NCBI RefSeq assembly: GCF_003610355.1
Contig: NZ_RAPY01000008.1
Span: forward strand, 62,001-126,000
From: Sphingobacterium detergens
Lineage (GTDB): Bacteria; Bacteroidota; Bacteroidia; Sphingobacteriales; Sphingobacteriaceae
Length of the DNA stretch: 64,000 bases
Direction: 5' to 3'
Shown here piece after piece: positions 52,158-61,852 of this stretch (position 1 is the first letter of the stretch; every line of letters begins with the position of its first letter). The notes under the pieces were generated by a model. That model was not told where the DNA came from. It was given only the letters and a program-made list of their open reading frames with translations, and ran no database searches. Position numbers and translations under genes: made by a program.

Positions 52158-54338
52158 ATGACGATGAAAAAACATACAGCATGCGAAACCTGCCAGCTGA
52201 ATCCCACTTCGGATCTAAAGCAATGGGGAGCAAATTCGGGAAATTCCACCTACACTGTTGCTTTAGCGGGAAATCCCAATACAGGCAAAAGTTCCATTTT
52301 TAACGCGCTAACGGGATTAAAACAACATACGGGAAACTGGCCAGGCAAAACTGTTACGCGAGCTGAAGGAAGTTATTCACATAAAGGCGATAAATTTAAA
52401 ATCATTGATCTTCCCGGTACCTACTCCTTACTTTCTACATCCGAAGATGAAGAGGTCGCCCGAGATTTTATCCTATTTGGCCAACCCGATGTCACTGTCA
52501 TTGTTGTCGACGCCAGCAGGTTGCAACGCAATTTCAGTCTAGTTCTTCAAATCCTCGAAATTAGCAACAAAGCGGTCTTATGTCTCAACTTGATGGATGA
52601 GGCACGACGTCATCGGATAGAGATTGATGTACGAACCCTATCAAAGGATCTCGGTATCCCCGTTATTTCCACCAGCGCCCGTACTAAAGAAGGCCTTTCA
52701 GACCTCCTGGCGGCCATTCATCAAGTGGCTAACGGTAGTTTCCTCCCCACAAAAACAACCTCTTTTCAGTTGACAAAGCAAACCGGCACCGCCGTTGCGA
52801 CAATAGCCAACCATCTCCACACGCTGGACAGCACGCTAACCAACACGAATTGGCTGGCCATGCGTCTGATCGAAGATGATAAAAGCATTATTGATGCCTT
52901 ACAAAAAGGACAACTATCCAATTCCATTGACAGTGAAAACTTAGCCCCCATATTACATCACGCCACAGCATATCGGTTTAAACTAGGAGATAATTATCGA
53001 AATGAGCTGGTTGAAGCGATCTATGCAAAAGCGAGCAAACTGGTAAAAGAACATGTTTCTACAGATTCGGAAAGCTATTCATTTCGAGTAGACCGGAGTA
53101 TCGATCATATCGTCACCCACCGCATCTGGGGATTTCCGATTATGTTTATGCTGCTCGGATTAATCCTTTGGCTCACCATCACAGGGGCAAATTATCCTTC
53201 ACAAATGCTGTCAACACTATTGCTCGATCATGTTTATCCGTTTTTAAAAGATACGTCAACAGACATGGGTATTCCTGCTTGGCTAGGTGGGTTTCTGATT
53301 GACGGGATCTATCTGGCTACAGCCTGGGTCGTATCGGTCATGCTGCCACCGATGGCGATCTTCTTTCCATTATTTACATTGTTGGAAGATTTTGGGTACC
53401 TCCCTAGGGTTGCATTCAATCTAGACCGGATATTCAAAAAGGCGGGTGCTCATGGCAAACAAGCACTAACCATGAGTATGGGCTTTGGCTGTAATGCTGC
53501 CGGCGTTGTTGCGACAAGGATCATCAACAGTCCACGTGAAAAATTAATTGCTATCATCACCAATAACTTCTCGCTGTGCAATGGAAGATGGCCCACACAG
53601 ATTTTGATCGCCAGTCTTTTTTTAGGCATTTTAGTTCCTGCCAAATGGTCTGGCTCAGTCGCCATGTTTGCTGTAATTTTCATTGCGATCCTTGGTATTG
53701 CATTTACATTTTTCACCTCCTGGCTATTATCAAAAACATTGCTCAAGGGAGAATCCTCCTTCTTTACGCTGGAACTCCCTCCTTATCGCCCGCCGAGATT
53801 CTTTCAGACATTATACAGCTCATTCATAGACCGCACATTGATCGTCTTATGGCGGGCTATCATTTTTGCTGCACCCGCTGGTGCAATTATTTGGTTGATC
53901 TGCAACATTCATATCGCTGATCAAAATATCGCGCTCTGGCTCATTCATGGCCTCGACCCGATGGGCTTATTTATAGGTCTAAATGGTGTTATTTTATTGG
54001 CTTATATCGTTGCCATTCCAGCGAATGAAATTGTTATCCCGACCATACTCATGTTAACTGCGCTCACGATAGGGAGTACCGGAGCTGGTACGGGTGTATT
54101 GTTTGAAGGCTCAGCAAATGAGGTCTCCACCCTATTACATGCGGGTGGGTGGACAACATTGACCGCCATTAATTTGATGCTGTTCAGTCTCCTACACAAT
54201 CCCTGCAGCACGACAATATACACTATTTATAAGGAAACAGGAAGTCGCAAATGGACCGCAGTAGCGACATTGCTACCCGTATTTTATGGCCTGATTGTAT
54301 GCTTCCTGGTAACAAAAGTTTGGTACTTTTTTGCCTAA
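52158..54338 (+). CDS. feoB: FeoB ferrous iron transporter
   Basis: 726 residues. The N-terminal G-domain has G1 GNPNTGKSSIFNALTG, G3 DLPGTYSL and G4 NLMDEA, followed by the GDI domain and about eight or more membrane spans with the core gate motifs (LEDFGYLPRVAF, SMGFGCNAAGVVATR, NNFSLCNGRWPTQI). It imports Fe2+ into the cytoplasm. An unusual short N-terminal extension carries a CETCQ motif (residues 9-13). In an operon with feoA, immediately after it, under the putative iron-regulated promoter. Confidence 0.96.
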   Translation: MTMKKHTACETCQLNPTSDLKQWGANSGNSTYTVALAGNPNTGKSSIFNALTGLKQHTGNWPGKTVTRAEGSYSHKGDKFKIIDLPGTYSLLSTSEDEEVARDFILFGQPDVTVIVVDASRLQRNFSLVLQILEISNKAVLCLNLMDEARRHRIEIDVRTLSKDLGIPVISTSARTKEGLSDLLAAIHQVANGSFLPTKTTSFQLTKQTGTAVATIANHLHTLDSTLTNTNWLAMRLIEDDKSIIDALQKGQLSNSIDSENLAPILHHATAYRFKLGDNYRNELVEAIYAKASKLVKEHVSTDSESYSFRVDRSIDHIVTHRIWGFPIMFMLLGLILWLTITGANYPSQMLSTLLLDHVYPFLKDTSTDMGIPAWLGGFLIDGIYLATAWVVSVMLPPMAIFFPLFTLLEDFGYLPRVAFNLDRIFKKAGAHGKQALTMSMGFGCNAAGVVATRIINSPREKLIAIITNNFSLCNGRWPTQILIASLFLGILVPAKWSGSVAMFAVIFIAILGIAFTFFTSWLLSKTLLKGESSFFTLELPPYRPPRFFQTLYSSFIDRTLIVLWRAIIFAAPAGAIIWLICNIHIADQNIALWLIHGLDPMGLFIGLNGVILLAYIVAIPANEIVIPTILMLTALTIGSTGAGTGVLFEGSANEVSTLLHAGGWTTLTAINLMLFSLLHNPCSTTIYTIYKETGSRKWTAVATLLPVFYGLIVCFLVTKVWYFFA

Positions 54339-54432
54339 TCTTTTGACCGATGATGCCTGTCCATATACCGTGCTGATTGTTTGCAAACAGTTAAGTCTAT
54401 TCGAACTAAACCTTAGCGACAAAATCCGACTA

Positions 54433-55023
54433 TTATATGATTTTATTATTGTGATCCCATTGATAAGTGATGGGATCTCCAGTCGCTATTTCTCGCTCAA
54501 GGATCTGCGCAGGGGTGAGATGTTCCAGATACATAATGAGCGCTCTTAAACTGTTACCATGTGCGACAATAAGAACATTTTTACCTGCGTCCAACTCTGG
54601 CTGTATGAAATTCTCAAAATACGGTATCACTCGATCGTAGGTATCTTTTAAGCTTTCACCGCCCGGAGGAGCTACATCAAAAGATCTTCGCCAGATATGG
54701 ACTTGTTCCACACCATATTTTTCAGCGGTTTCATCCTTATTTAGTCCTTCTAAGTTTCCGTAGCTCCGCTCGTTCAGTGCAGCATCAACGATAATCGGAA
54801 TATTGGGCTTTCCGATTTCCTCAAGAATAATTTGCAAAGTATGCTGGGCACGAATTAGTGTAGAAGTAAACGCGATATCGATTGATTCATTCATTAACGC
54901 TTTCCCAGCTTGTCGCGCTTCCTGTTGTCCCAAGACTGTGATATCAATATTTTGCCAACCGGTAAAACGGTTCTCAAGATTCCATTGCGATTGTCCGTGA
55001 CGGACTAAAAATAATTTTACCAT
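54433..55023 (-). CDS. gpmA: 2,3-bisphosphoglycerate-dependent phosphoglycerate mutase
   Basis: 196 residues. The catalytic His is in LVRHGQSQWNLENRFTGW, the second His in VAHGNSLRAL, and the substrate-binding ALNERSYGNLEGLNKDETAEKYG is diagnostic of dPGM. It converts 3- to 2-phosphoglycerate in glycolysis. At 196 residues it is shorter than E. coli GpmA (about 250) because a segment in the middle and end is reduced, as in other Bacteroidota enzymes. A single gene; promoter in the 360-nt gap upstream. Confidence 0.93.
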   Translation of the reverse strand: MVKLFLVRHGQSQWNLENRFTGWQNIDITVLGQQEARQAGKALMNESIDIAFTSTLIRAQHTLQIILEEIGKPNIPIIVDAALNERSYGNLEGLNKDETAEKYGVEQVHIWRRSFDVAPPGGESLKDTYDRVIPYFENFIQPELDAGKNVLIVAHGNSLRALIMYLEHLTPAQILEREIATGDPITYQWDHNNKII

Positions 55024-55327
55024 TACTCCTATTATTTATTGTTTTAGCGGATAGCTACCCGAAGCAAACTTATAACCAGCACAGCAATGAGATTTATTGA
55101 AGGGGTATTGCATAGATAATCCCCTATCAGATCATTTCTATTTGTAGCTATCTATAGACAAAATAATACTTTGCGGTCTTTTGTTTTAAAGTATAGCTAA
55201 TCCTCTTCATATCGCCTAAATTTTATTTATTATTCGCGTTCAAATAATTGTACCTTGAATAAATCAAAAAAAGCACATTCTTTTAGTTCGCATTTTAAAA
55301 TTCAAATTCGTCTACTATAAATATTGC
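55024..55327. other. Intergenic gap upstream of gpmA
   Basis: Part of a 362-nt gap (55024-55385) between gpmA and the hydroxylase gene. It is AT-rich and contains no gene; the hydroxylase terminator is at its right end. Confidence 0.5.
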
Positions 55328-55329
55328 CC

Positions 55330-55366
55330 ACAAAAAAAGCCTCTGGAATTACTCCAAAGGCTTTCT
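55330..55366 (-). terminator. Terminator of the fatty-acid hydroxylase gene
   Basis: On the minus strand AAAGCCTTTGGA pairs with TCCAGAGGCTTT across GTAAT (one mismatch), followed by TTTTTG. 20 nt after the stop of the hydroxylase gene. Confidence 0.8.
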
Positions 55367-55385
55367 TATTAAGAATAGAAAAGCA

Positions 55386-56054
55386 TTATGCTTTTTCTTC
55401 TTTTAGTGTCGATGTTTCTTTTTTGGGCTCTTTTTCTTCGAAACCTGAACGTAATATTTCATCCCATAATGACGAGCTCACACCGAATCCTTTTTCAGGA
55501 TCCGAATAGTGATGTAACATATGATGCTGTTTAATGCGTTTGAAAATTCCACTCTTAAAGTTCGCATGGTGCATGGCATAGTGACATTCATCATAGATCA
55601 GGTATCCAATCATAAATCCGGAGAAAAAGCAAGCCAGGATAAACTCATTTGAAAAGAACAATGTAAATCCAAAATATACCAGCGCTGCCAAAGGGATACT
55701 TGCCGATAAAGGCATCACCAAGCGCATCCGGTCTCTTGGATAGTCATGATGTACACCGTGAAAAATGAAAGCGATCCGTTTCCCCCACTCTGAGGTCGGA
55801 TGAAAGTGGAATACCCAGCGGTGGAGTGCATATTCAAATGCTGTCCAAAATGCCAAACCAAAAACAAAGTACCCAAGATATGTCATTAGGGAAACTTCTC
55901 CCCAAACCAGAGCTTTATACGAAAAGAAAACAACTACGGGTACATAGAAAATCAAAGGTACACTCCAGTGCACTTTCGTCAAAGACTCCAAAAAGTCATT
56001 TTTGAACATGCGCGTAGATTCCGTAGAATTTGAAACATAATTACGCTTTGCCAT
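55386..56054 (-). CDS. Fatty-acid hydroxylase / sterol-desaturase family protein
   Basis: 222 residues with four hydrophobic helices and the eight-histidine pattern of the FA hydroxylase superfamily: HRWVFH, HGVHHD, HYAMHH and HHMLHH. These residues bind a di-iron centre that hydroxylates fatty acyl chains in membrane lipids, for example sphingolipid or 2-hydroxy fatty acid synthesis. Sphingobacteria make sphingolipids, so this substrate is plausible but inferred. The C-terminal tail is rich in lysine and glutamate. Confidence 0.9.
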   Translation of the reverse strand: MAKRNYVSNSTESTRMFKNDFLESLTKVHWSVPLIFYVPVVVFFSYKALVWGEVSLMTYLGYFVFGLAFWTAFEYALHRWVFHFHPTSEWGKRIAFIFHGVHHDYPRDRMRLVMPLSASIPLAALVYFGFTLFFSNEFILACFFSGFMIGYLIYDECHYAMHHANFKSGIFKRIKQHHMLHHYSDPEKGFGVSSSLWDEILRSGFEEKEPKKETSTLKEEKA

Positions 56055-56227
56055 AATACTATTTTTATTATTCCCTCACAAAAATACGTATTTTAAGCAC
56101 AAATGAAGAAGGTTCAAGACTAGAAAAACAAAATATTTGACCTTTTCAACAAAAAGGTTAAACACATAGTTAGGAAAATCTTAGTCTAAAACCTTTTATT
56201 TGATCTTTTAACTTAAACTTTCTTCAA

Positions 56228-56275
56228 ATTTTGTCAATTTTGATCAAAAATACGCACGATCAAAATTGACAAAAT
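56228..56275. repeat. Perfect 18-bp-arm inverted repeat
   Basis: ATTTTGTCAATTTTGATC (56228-56245) and its exact reverse complement (56258-56275) with a 12-nt loop, 12 nt beyond the stop of the GIN-domain gene (minus strand). Probably its terminator; only a weak T-run follows on the minus strand. Confidence 0.6.
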
Positions 56276-56287
56276 CAAGACAGTTTC

Positions 56288-56962
56288 TTATTTGAAGTTG
56301 ACTGTTCCGCCCGCCATTTTCTTTTCTACGCGCTGTTCTGGCTTGCCATACACATCGATTGTGCCGCCACCACGCGTTTTCGTTTCAATAGAATCGACCA
56401 CATTGACTTCCGCTTTTCCACCGCCGTTCACTGTGACGATCGTGGTTTTCGTTTTAAAATCTTTCCCCTCATATTTACCACCAAAATTTGAGATAATCTC
56501 CTGTCTATCTGCTTTACCATAGAGTGCTATCGTCGCTCCGGAGGTCACTTTCACCTCAGCATTTTTTGCATCAGCATAGAGGTCCACCAACCCACCCTCC
56601 GATGCATAGAGTTTTAGCTGGTCAGATGATACGACATTATTTGATGTAGCAAATACCTTAGCCCCTTTCTTAGCCTCTATATTTTTCAAGCTTTTATAAT
56701 ACACTTTTACAGAGATATTTCCTCCCTGCAACATATTTAAGGTATTCATTTTTAGAGCCAAGGCACCATTTGTATTGACTACCTTTACATTCTCGTGGTT
56801 CTGACCTTCAAAGGTCACCAGGGATTCATTGGATTTGATCAGCTCTACCTGTATTTTATCTGTAGCGACAACTGAACTAAAATCGCCTACATTTTGTTTC
56901 GCCTGTCCGAAACCGACTTGGGTCATTAATAAAAGAAATGCACTAATTCCTAAAAATTTCAT
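56288..56962 (-). CDS. GIN-domain (DUF2807) secreted protein
   Basis: 224 residues with a signal peptide (ending GFGQ, about residue 20). The repeated short beta-strands, SVVATDKIQVELIKSNES, KGAKVFATSNNVVSSDQLKLYASEGGLVDLYA and VTVNGGGKAEVNV, are those of the head GIN domain (DUF2807) of Bacteroidota, a right-handed beta-helix-like putative adhesin. Role uncertain, likely cell-surface or extracellular. Monocistronic. Confidence 0.88.
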   Translation of the reverse strand: MKFLGISAFLLLMTQVGFGQAKQNVGDFSSVVATDKIQVELIKSNESLVTFEGQNHENVKVVNTNGALALKMNTLNMLQGGNISVKVYYKSLKNIEAKKGAKVFATSNNVVSSDQLKLYASEGGLVDLYADAKNAEVKVTSGATIALYGKADRQEIISNFGGKYEGKDFKTKTTIVTVNGGGKAEVNVVDSIETKTRGGGTIDVYGKPEQRVEKKMAGGTVNFK

Positions 56963-57125
56963 AGCTGTTTTATCTATATTTCCACCTTTTTGATATACTT
57001 CTCCGCCGTAGCGTGACTTATATTGCCCACAGGGATTGCATATTCATTCTGACTTATTCGAATTTCTTAATGTCAAAAAACACGCCAATCATCACTATTA
57101 AGCCCTTTTTTTAACCTATTTTGAC

Positions 57126-57156
57126 AAAAAAAGGTGTCCTGTAATCCAGGACACCT
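57126..57156 (-). terminator. Terminator of the class II aldolase gene
   Basis: AGGTGTCCTG (57132-57141) and CAGGACACCT (57147-57156) flank a 5-nt loop; on the minus strand the stem is followed by TTTTTTT. 25 nt after the stop. Confidence 0.9.
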
Positions 57157-57181
57157 CATATTATCATATATTTTGTTCAGC

Positions 57182-58261
57182 TTACAGTTTGCTGTTTACG
57201 TCTACTGCATTTAAATCAGCAAACGCCTCTTTCAAGCGAGCAACAAATGTCTCTTCACCTTTACGTAACCATACACGTGGATCGTAATATTTCTTGTTTG
57301 GAGAATCTGCACCTTCAGGGTTTCCGATCTGTCCTTGCAAATAATCGTGGTTTTTAGCTTCGTAACCTCTTACACCATCCCAAAATGCCCATTGCATATC
57401 TGTATCGATGTTCATTTTGATCGCACCATAAGAGATTGCCTCAGCAATTTCCTCTGGAGAAGAACCAGATCCACCGTGGAATACAAAGTTCACTGGTTTT
57501 TCAGCAGCAAGCTTGTATTTTTCGCGGATATATTCTTGAGAATTGTGTAAGATCACAGGTTGTAATTTTACATTACCTGGTTTGTAAACACCATGTACGT
57601 TACCGAATGCTGCAGCAACTGTAAATTTGTCAGATACTTTAGACAATTCTTCGTATGCGTAAGCAACCTCTTCTGGCTGTGTATATAATTTAGAGCTGTC
57701 CACATCTGAGTTGTCAACACCATCTTCTTCTCCACCTGTAACACCTAATTCGATCTCTACTGTCATACCTAGTGGTTTCATGCGCGCTAAGTATTTTGCA
57801 GAAATTTCGATATTCTCTTCGATTGGTTCTTCAGATAGATCCAACATATGTGAAGAGAACAATGGTTTACCATGTTGTGCGAAGAATTTCTCACCAGCGT
57901 CCAACAAACCGTCGATCCAAGGTAAAAGTTTTTTAGCAGCGTGATCGGTGTGCAAAATTACCGCAACACCGTAGTGCTCTGCCAATAAATGCACGTGTTG
58001 TGCTGCAGATACCGCACCCAATACACAAGCTTGCAAGTTGTCATTATTTAATGTTTTACCCGCATAGAATTGTGCACCACCATTTGACAATTGAATAATT
58101 ACAGGAGAGTTTACTGCTTTAGCAGTTTCCATTACCGCATTGATAGAATTTGTTCCGATAATGTTTACCGCAGGCAAAGCAAATTTGTGTTTCTTTGCAA
58201 CTTCAAACAACTCTTGTACTTGATCTCCCGTCAATACACCTTTAAAATCTTTTAGGCTCAT
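57182..58261 (-). CDS. fbaA: Class II fructose-bisphosphate aldolase
   Basis: 359 residues, matching E. coli-type class IIA FbaA. Zn2+ ligands are in VILHTDHAAKKL, TVEIELGVTGGEEDGVDN and NFVFHGGSGS; the C-terminus is the usual RLKEAFADLNA. It splits fructose-1,6-bisphosphate in glycolysis or makes it in gluconeogenesis. Codon usage is strongly restricted, consistent with high expression. Monocistronic. Confidence 0.97.
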   Translation of the reverse strand: MSLKDFKGVLTGDQVQELFEVAKKHKFALPAVNIIGTNSINAVMETAKAVNSPVIIQLSNGGAQFYAGKTLNNDNLQACVLGAVSAAQHVHLLAEHYGVAVILHTDHAAKKLLPWIDGLLDAGEKFFAQHGKPLFSSHMLDLSEEPIEENIEISAKYLARMKPLGMTVEIELGVTGGEEDGVDNSDVDSSKLYTQPEEVAYAYEELSKVSDKFTVAAAFGNVHGVYKPGNVKLQPVILHNSQEYIREKYKLAAEKPVNFVFHGGSGSSPEEIAEAISYGAIKMNIDTDMQWAFWDGVRGYEAKNHDYLQGQIGNPEGADSPNKKYYDPRVWLRKGEETFVARLKEAFADLNAVDVNSKL

Positions 58262-58593
58262 ATTACTGTTATTGATTTATTTTAATCTTTATTAACTCTT
58301 GAAGCTACTAAATTATTAAAAATAATTATCACTTCCTAATTTTTAAAGTGTACTAAATACACTATCAAATATTTGTTACCATAATCCTTGTACGGTGATA
58401 AAGCAGGCAGTTGTTCGTCATCCAAGATGTAGTTTATCCAGCAAGGCCAATTCAAGCCAAATCAGATAGATTGACATGCAAAGGCTCACAAACTCCCGAC
58501 ACTGCCTAACTATTCAACAAAAAAACAGGTCTGATAAGGCATGAAATACATCATGGATTATTTAAATTTGAGCTCACTAATATTGTAATCATT
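58262..58593. other. Divergent promoter gap (fbaA / ArsC-like gene)
   Basis: 332 nt between two divergent genes. No other gene. On the plus strand TAAATTTG (58563-58570) fits a -7 element for the ArsC-like gene, with no clear -33. Confidence 0.5.
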
Positions 58594-58941
58594 ATGCTAC
58601 AGGTATACGGTATCAAAAATTGTAACACAGTAAAAAAAGCCTTGACATGGTTAGAAGACAATCAGATTGCCTATCAATTTCATGACTTCAAAAAGGAAGG
58701 TGTCAGTGATGAAAAACTACAAGAATGGGAGAAAAAGGTTGACTGGCAATCACTGGTCAACAAAAAGGGTACTACCTGGAAGAAACTGACCGCAGAGGAA
58801 CAAGCGGGGGTCATTGACGCAAACAGTGCCAATAATGTATTAAAGGTACACACCAGTATGATCAAACGCCCTGTGATCGAACACGGTAAGAGTATCCTAC
58901 TCGGATTCAGTGAAGACGACTATAACAGCAACTTAAAATAA
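58594..58941 (+). CDS. ArsC/Spx-family (arsenate reductase-like) protein
   Basis: 115 residues with a thioredoxin-like fold and a single N-terminal cysteine (YGIKNCNTVKKALTWLE), then KKEGVSDEKLQEW and SMIKRPVIEHGKSILLGFSEDDY at the end. This is the YffB/Spx-like branch of ArsC, which in many bacteria does not reduce arsenate. No arsenic genes are near, so an unspecified redox or glutathione-linked role is likelier. Confidence 0.88.
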   Translation: MLQVYGIKNCNTVKKALTWLEDNQIAYQFHDFKKEGVSDEKLQEWEKKVDWQSLVNKKGTTWKKLTAEEQAGVIDANSANNVLKVHTSMIKRPVIEHGKSILLGFSEDDYNSNLK

Positions 58942-58948
58942 TTGTTAC

Positions 58949-58976
58949 AAGCTCCTTAAAAAGGAGCTTTTTTTTG
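58949..58976 (+). terminator. Terminator after the ArsC-like gene
   Basis: AAGCTCCTT (58949-58957) pairs with AAGGAGCTT (58961-58969) across AAA, followed by TTTTTTT. Confidence 0.9.
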
Positions 58977-59034
58977 CCTTATGTACTTTTCATTGTATAT
59001 TGTGACCAATAAACATAATTTAATACGAACAGAT

Positions 59035-60981
59035 ATGATGAAAAGACTTGCATTGGCTTCTTTGAGCCTTGTTGCTTTGAGCTATGCTTTTCCGTCCTTT
59101 TCCCAGGAAAAAACATCCAACTATAGTTATACAGAAGCTTTTGCACCATTATTTTTCAAGAACAATGGAAATGATTATCGTTCTGCGGCCGGTAAGCCCG
59201 GGCCCGGATATTGGCAAAATGCTGCGGACTACAAGATACAGGCATCACTAAACGACCAAAATGATCAGGTAACTGGTGCAGTGGAGATTACCTATAGTAA
59301 CAACAGTCCTGACAATATGGATTACCTTTGGCTTCAATTAGACCAAAATATGTTTTCACAACATGGCCGTGGTCAGTTGATTTCTCCCCTGACTAATAGC
59401 CGATATGGTGATGGAAACTCAAAATTTGATGGCGGTTACCAGATCCAATCTGTCACCGATGTCAATGGAAAAACCATAGAGCATATTATTGATGATACAC
59501 GTATGCAGCTGCGGCTACCTGCCGCGCTGAAAAGTAAGGGTGGAAAAATTACATTCAAGATTACTTACCAATATACCGTGCCACAATATGGTGCTGACCG
59601 CACGGGTATCCTTGACACCAAAAATGGAAAAATCTATGCTATTGCGCAATGGTTTCCCAGACTTTGCGTATATGACGACATTAGAGGATGGAATACGCTG
59701 CCTTACACAGGACCGGGGGAATTCTATCGCGAATTTGGCAATTATCAGGTAGAGATCACAGCGCCTGCTAATCATATCGTTGTTCTAGGAGGCGAGCTCT
59801 TAAATCCACAGGAGGTATTTACAGCAGACCAATTCAAACGATATCAACTGGCGTTACGCAGTGATGAAACGGTATTGATTCGCTCAGCGGAAGAAGTGAC
59901 CGCAAAAAGTTCCAGACCAAGCAAAAAAGCGTTGACCTGGAAATATCAACTCAACAATGCACAGGATATCGCATGGGCATCCTCTACTGCCTTTATATTA
60001 GATGGCGCCAAGATCAATCTACCAAGTGGCAAAAAAGCTCTTGCGCTGTCAGCTTATCCTGTAGAAAGTAACAGCAACAATGCTTGGGAGCGTTCAACAG
60101 AATACACCAAAGCTGCCATCGAAATTTATTCCAAAAACTGGTTTGAATACCCCTATCCTGTAGCGGTAAATGTTGCATCCAACGTAGGTGGTATGGAATA
60201 TCCTGCCCTGTCATTCTGTGGCAATCAAGCCAAGGCAGGCTCACTCTGGGGGGTGACCAATCACGAGTTTGGCCACAACTGGTTCCCAATGATTGTCGCG
60301 TCTAACGAACGTGAACATGGCTGGATGGATGAAGGCTTCAATACTTTTATCAATGAGTTAGCGACACAAGAATTCAATAAAGGTGAATATCATCGTCCTC
60401 AGGCTAGCCGCTCGTATATTTTCACATCACAGAATCTCGAGCCGATTATGAGTACACCGCAAAATATGAAAGAGCGTAATATTGGTGCCCTTGTATATTA
60501 CAAACCAGCCTATGGACTAAAATTATTGCGCAATGAGATTATCGGCAAAGAGCGCTTCGATTACGCCTTTAAAAAATACATCCAGGAGTGGGCTTTTAAA
60601 CACCCGACACCAGAAGATTTCTTTAAAGCGATCGAAAACGGAACTGGTGAAAACCTCAATTGGTTTTGGCGGGGATGGTTTGTCAACAACTGGCAAATGG
60701 ATCAGGCGATCAAGGCTGTTTCCTATGTCAACAATCAGCCTATGCTCGGCGCACTGGTAACTGTGGAAAATCTGGAAAAATTGCCAATGCCTATTATCGT
60801 GGAGGCAACCACCGTATCGGGCAAAAAAATAAGAAAAAAACTACCCGTGGAAATCTGGGAAAGAAACAATGTATGGCAATTTAAAATTGCGACAAACGAA
60901 GCTTTACAGTCTGTTCAGCTGGATCCCGATGACGTGATGCCAGACAAGAATCCGGACAATAATACATGGAAGGCAAATTAG
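59035..60981 (+). CDS. M1-family metallopeptidase (aminopeptidase-type)
   Basis: 648 residues from ATG 59035 (or ATG 59038, MKRLALASLSLVALSYAFPSFSQ), giving a normal signal peptide; an earlier ATG at 58981 would place the signal internally and overlaps the terminator. The zinc motif HEFGHNW (about residue 409) with the third ligand in GWMDEGFNTF is the HExxH-x18-E of family M1; the substrate-binding GGMEYPA is present upstream. A secreted or periplasmic peptidase that removes N-terminal residues; specificity unknown. Confidence 0.94.
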   Translation: MMKRLALASLSLVALSYAFPSFSQEKTSNYSYTEAFAPLFFKNNGNDYRSAAGKPGPGYWQNAADYKIQASLNDQNDQVTGAVEITYSNNSPDNMDYLWLQLDQNMFSQHGRGQLISPLTNSRYGDGNSKFDGGYQIQSVTDVNGKTIEHIIDDTRMQLRLPAALKSKGGKITFKITYQYTVPQYGADRTGILDTKNGKIYAIAQWFPRLCVYDDIRGWNTLPYTGPGEFYREFGNYQVEITAPANHIVVLGGELLNPQEVFTADQFKRYQLALRSDETVLIRSAEEVTAKSSRPSKKALTWKYQLNNAQDIAWASSTAFILDGAKINLPSGKKALALSAYPVESNSNNAWERSTEYTKAAIEIYSKNWFEYPYPVAVNVASNVGGMEYPALSFCGNQAKAGSLWGVTNHEFGHNWFPMIVASNEREHGWMDEGFNTFINELATQEFNKGEYHRPQASRSYIFTSQNLEPIMSTPQNMKERNIGALVYYKPAYGLKLLRNEIIGKERFDYAFKKYIQEWAFKHPTPEDFFKAIENGTGENLNWFWRGWFVNNWQMDQAIKAVSYVNNQPMLGALVTVENLEKLPMPIIVEATTVSGKKIRKKLPVEIWERNNVWQFKIATNEALQSVQLDPDDVMPDKNPDNNTWKAN

Positions 60982-61028
60982 CGCGATAATTCAAAATCTA
61001 TTCGTTATTTTTGATAAGGAAATTCTCT

Positions 61029-61076
61029 GCAATGAAACCATTATGATCAAAAAATTATTCATCATGGTTTCATTGC
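61029..61076 (+). terminator. Hairpin after the M1 peptidase gene
   Basis: GCAATGAAACCAT (61029-61041) pairs with ATGGTTTCATTGC (61064-61076), with ATGAT/ATCAT able to extend it. No T-run follows, so the terminator role is only likely. Confidence 0.55.
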
Positions 61077-61134
61077 GATAAACGAATAAAAACGGAAGGT
61101 AACAAGCTCATTTATGTATAATATATATATCCCC

Positions 61135-61821
61135 ATGAAAGTAATACAAACGATTCTAAGCTGCTTATTGATTACGTTGGCCTCCGGACAACTATTTGCA
61201 CAGGAAAAAACCAAAGGTATTATTATGGAGCTTGTCAGCGGAGAAAAGATAGAAGCTGCGCAGATCCAGAATTTACGGAGCAAAGTAGAAGTTCAGACCA
61301 ACAGGGATGGATCATTTGCCATCGATGCCAATATCAATGATCTCTTATTGATCAAAGCCAACGGATATGAACAAGATACTGTATTTATTTATGATACAAG
61401 TCTACGGAGAATCTATTTGAACAGAATAAATACACCTATTGAATTGAGTCAGGTTGTCGTCGAACGGATGACTGACAGTAGACTTGCAGCTGAAATTCAA
61501 CGGGAAAAAGAAGCCGGAAAATATTCGGATGCTAGCAAAAACCGCGGCGGGATCCGTATCTCCCCCAGTCGCATATTTGGCAAGGAAGGTAAACAGGCAC
61601 GCTCAAACTACAAACTTCTCGTAGCGGAAATGGAAAAAAGAGCCGTTGACCGGAAGTTTACTGATAATCTTATCAAAGAGCTGACGCCTCTAAACGCTTC
61701 CGAACTAGCATTATTTAAAGAAAGATTTAGACCTTCATATCAGTTTATCCAAAACAGCAGCATAGAAACACTGCGGGTCTATATCATGGATAGTTACAAG
61801 AAATTTAACGAGAAAAAATAA
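61135..61821 (+). CDS. Secreted protein with carboxypeptidase-regulatory-like domain
   Basis: 228 residues from ATG 61135 (MKVIQTILSCLLITLASGQLFAQ), giving a clear signal peptide; the upstream in-frame ATG (61114) would add seven residues before it. Residues about 27-105 form a CarboxypepD_reg-like beta-sandwich (GIIMELVSGEKIEAAQIQ, NRDGSFAIDANINDLLLIKANGYEQDT); the rest is helical and charged. Function unknown; likely periplasmic or outer-membrane-associated. No enzymatic motif. Confidence 0.7.
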   Translation: MKVIQTILSCLLITLASGQLFAQEKTKGIIMELVSGEKIEAAQIQNLRSKVEVQTNRDGSFAIDANINDLLLIKANGYEQDTVFIYDTSLRRIYLNRINTPIELSQVVVERMTDSRLAAEIQREKEAGKYSDASKNRGGIRISPSRIFGKEGKQARSNYKLLVAEMEKRAVDRKFTDNLIKELTPLNASELALFKERFRPSYQFIQNSSIETLRVYIMDSYKKFNEKK

Positions 61822-61852
61822 AAAACGATACTTTTTATCATGTGATTGTCAG

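Noticed and set aside
58594..58941. Arsenate-resistance locus from the ArsC-like gene
   Set aside because: No arsR, arsB or acr3 nearby, and the sequence is of the Spx/YffB type, so the name arsC was not given.
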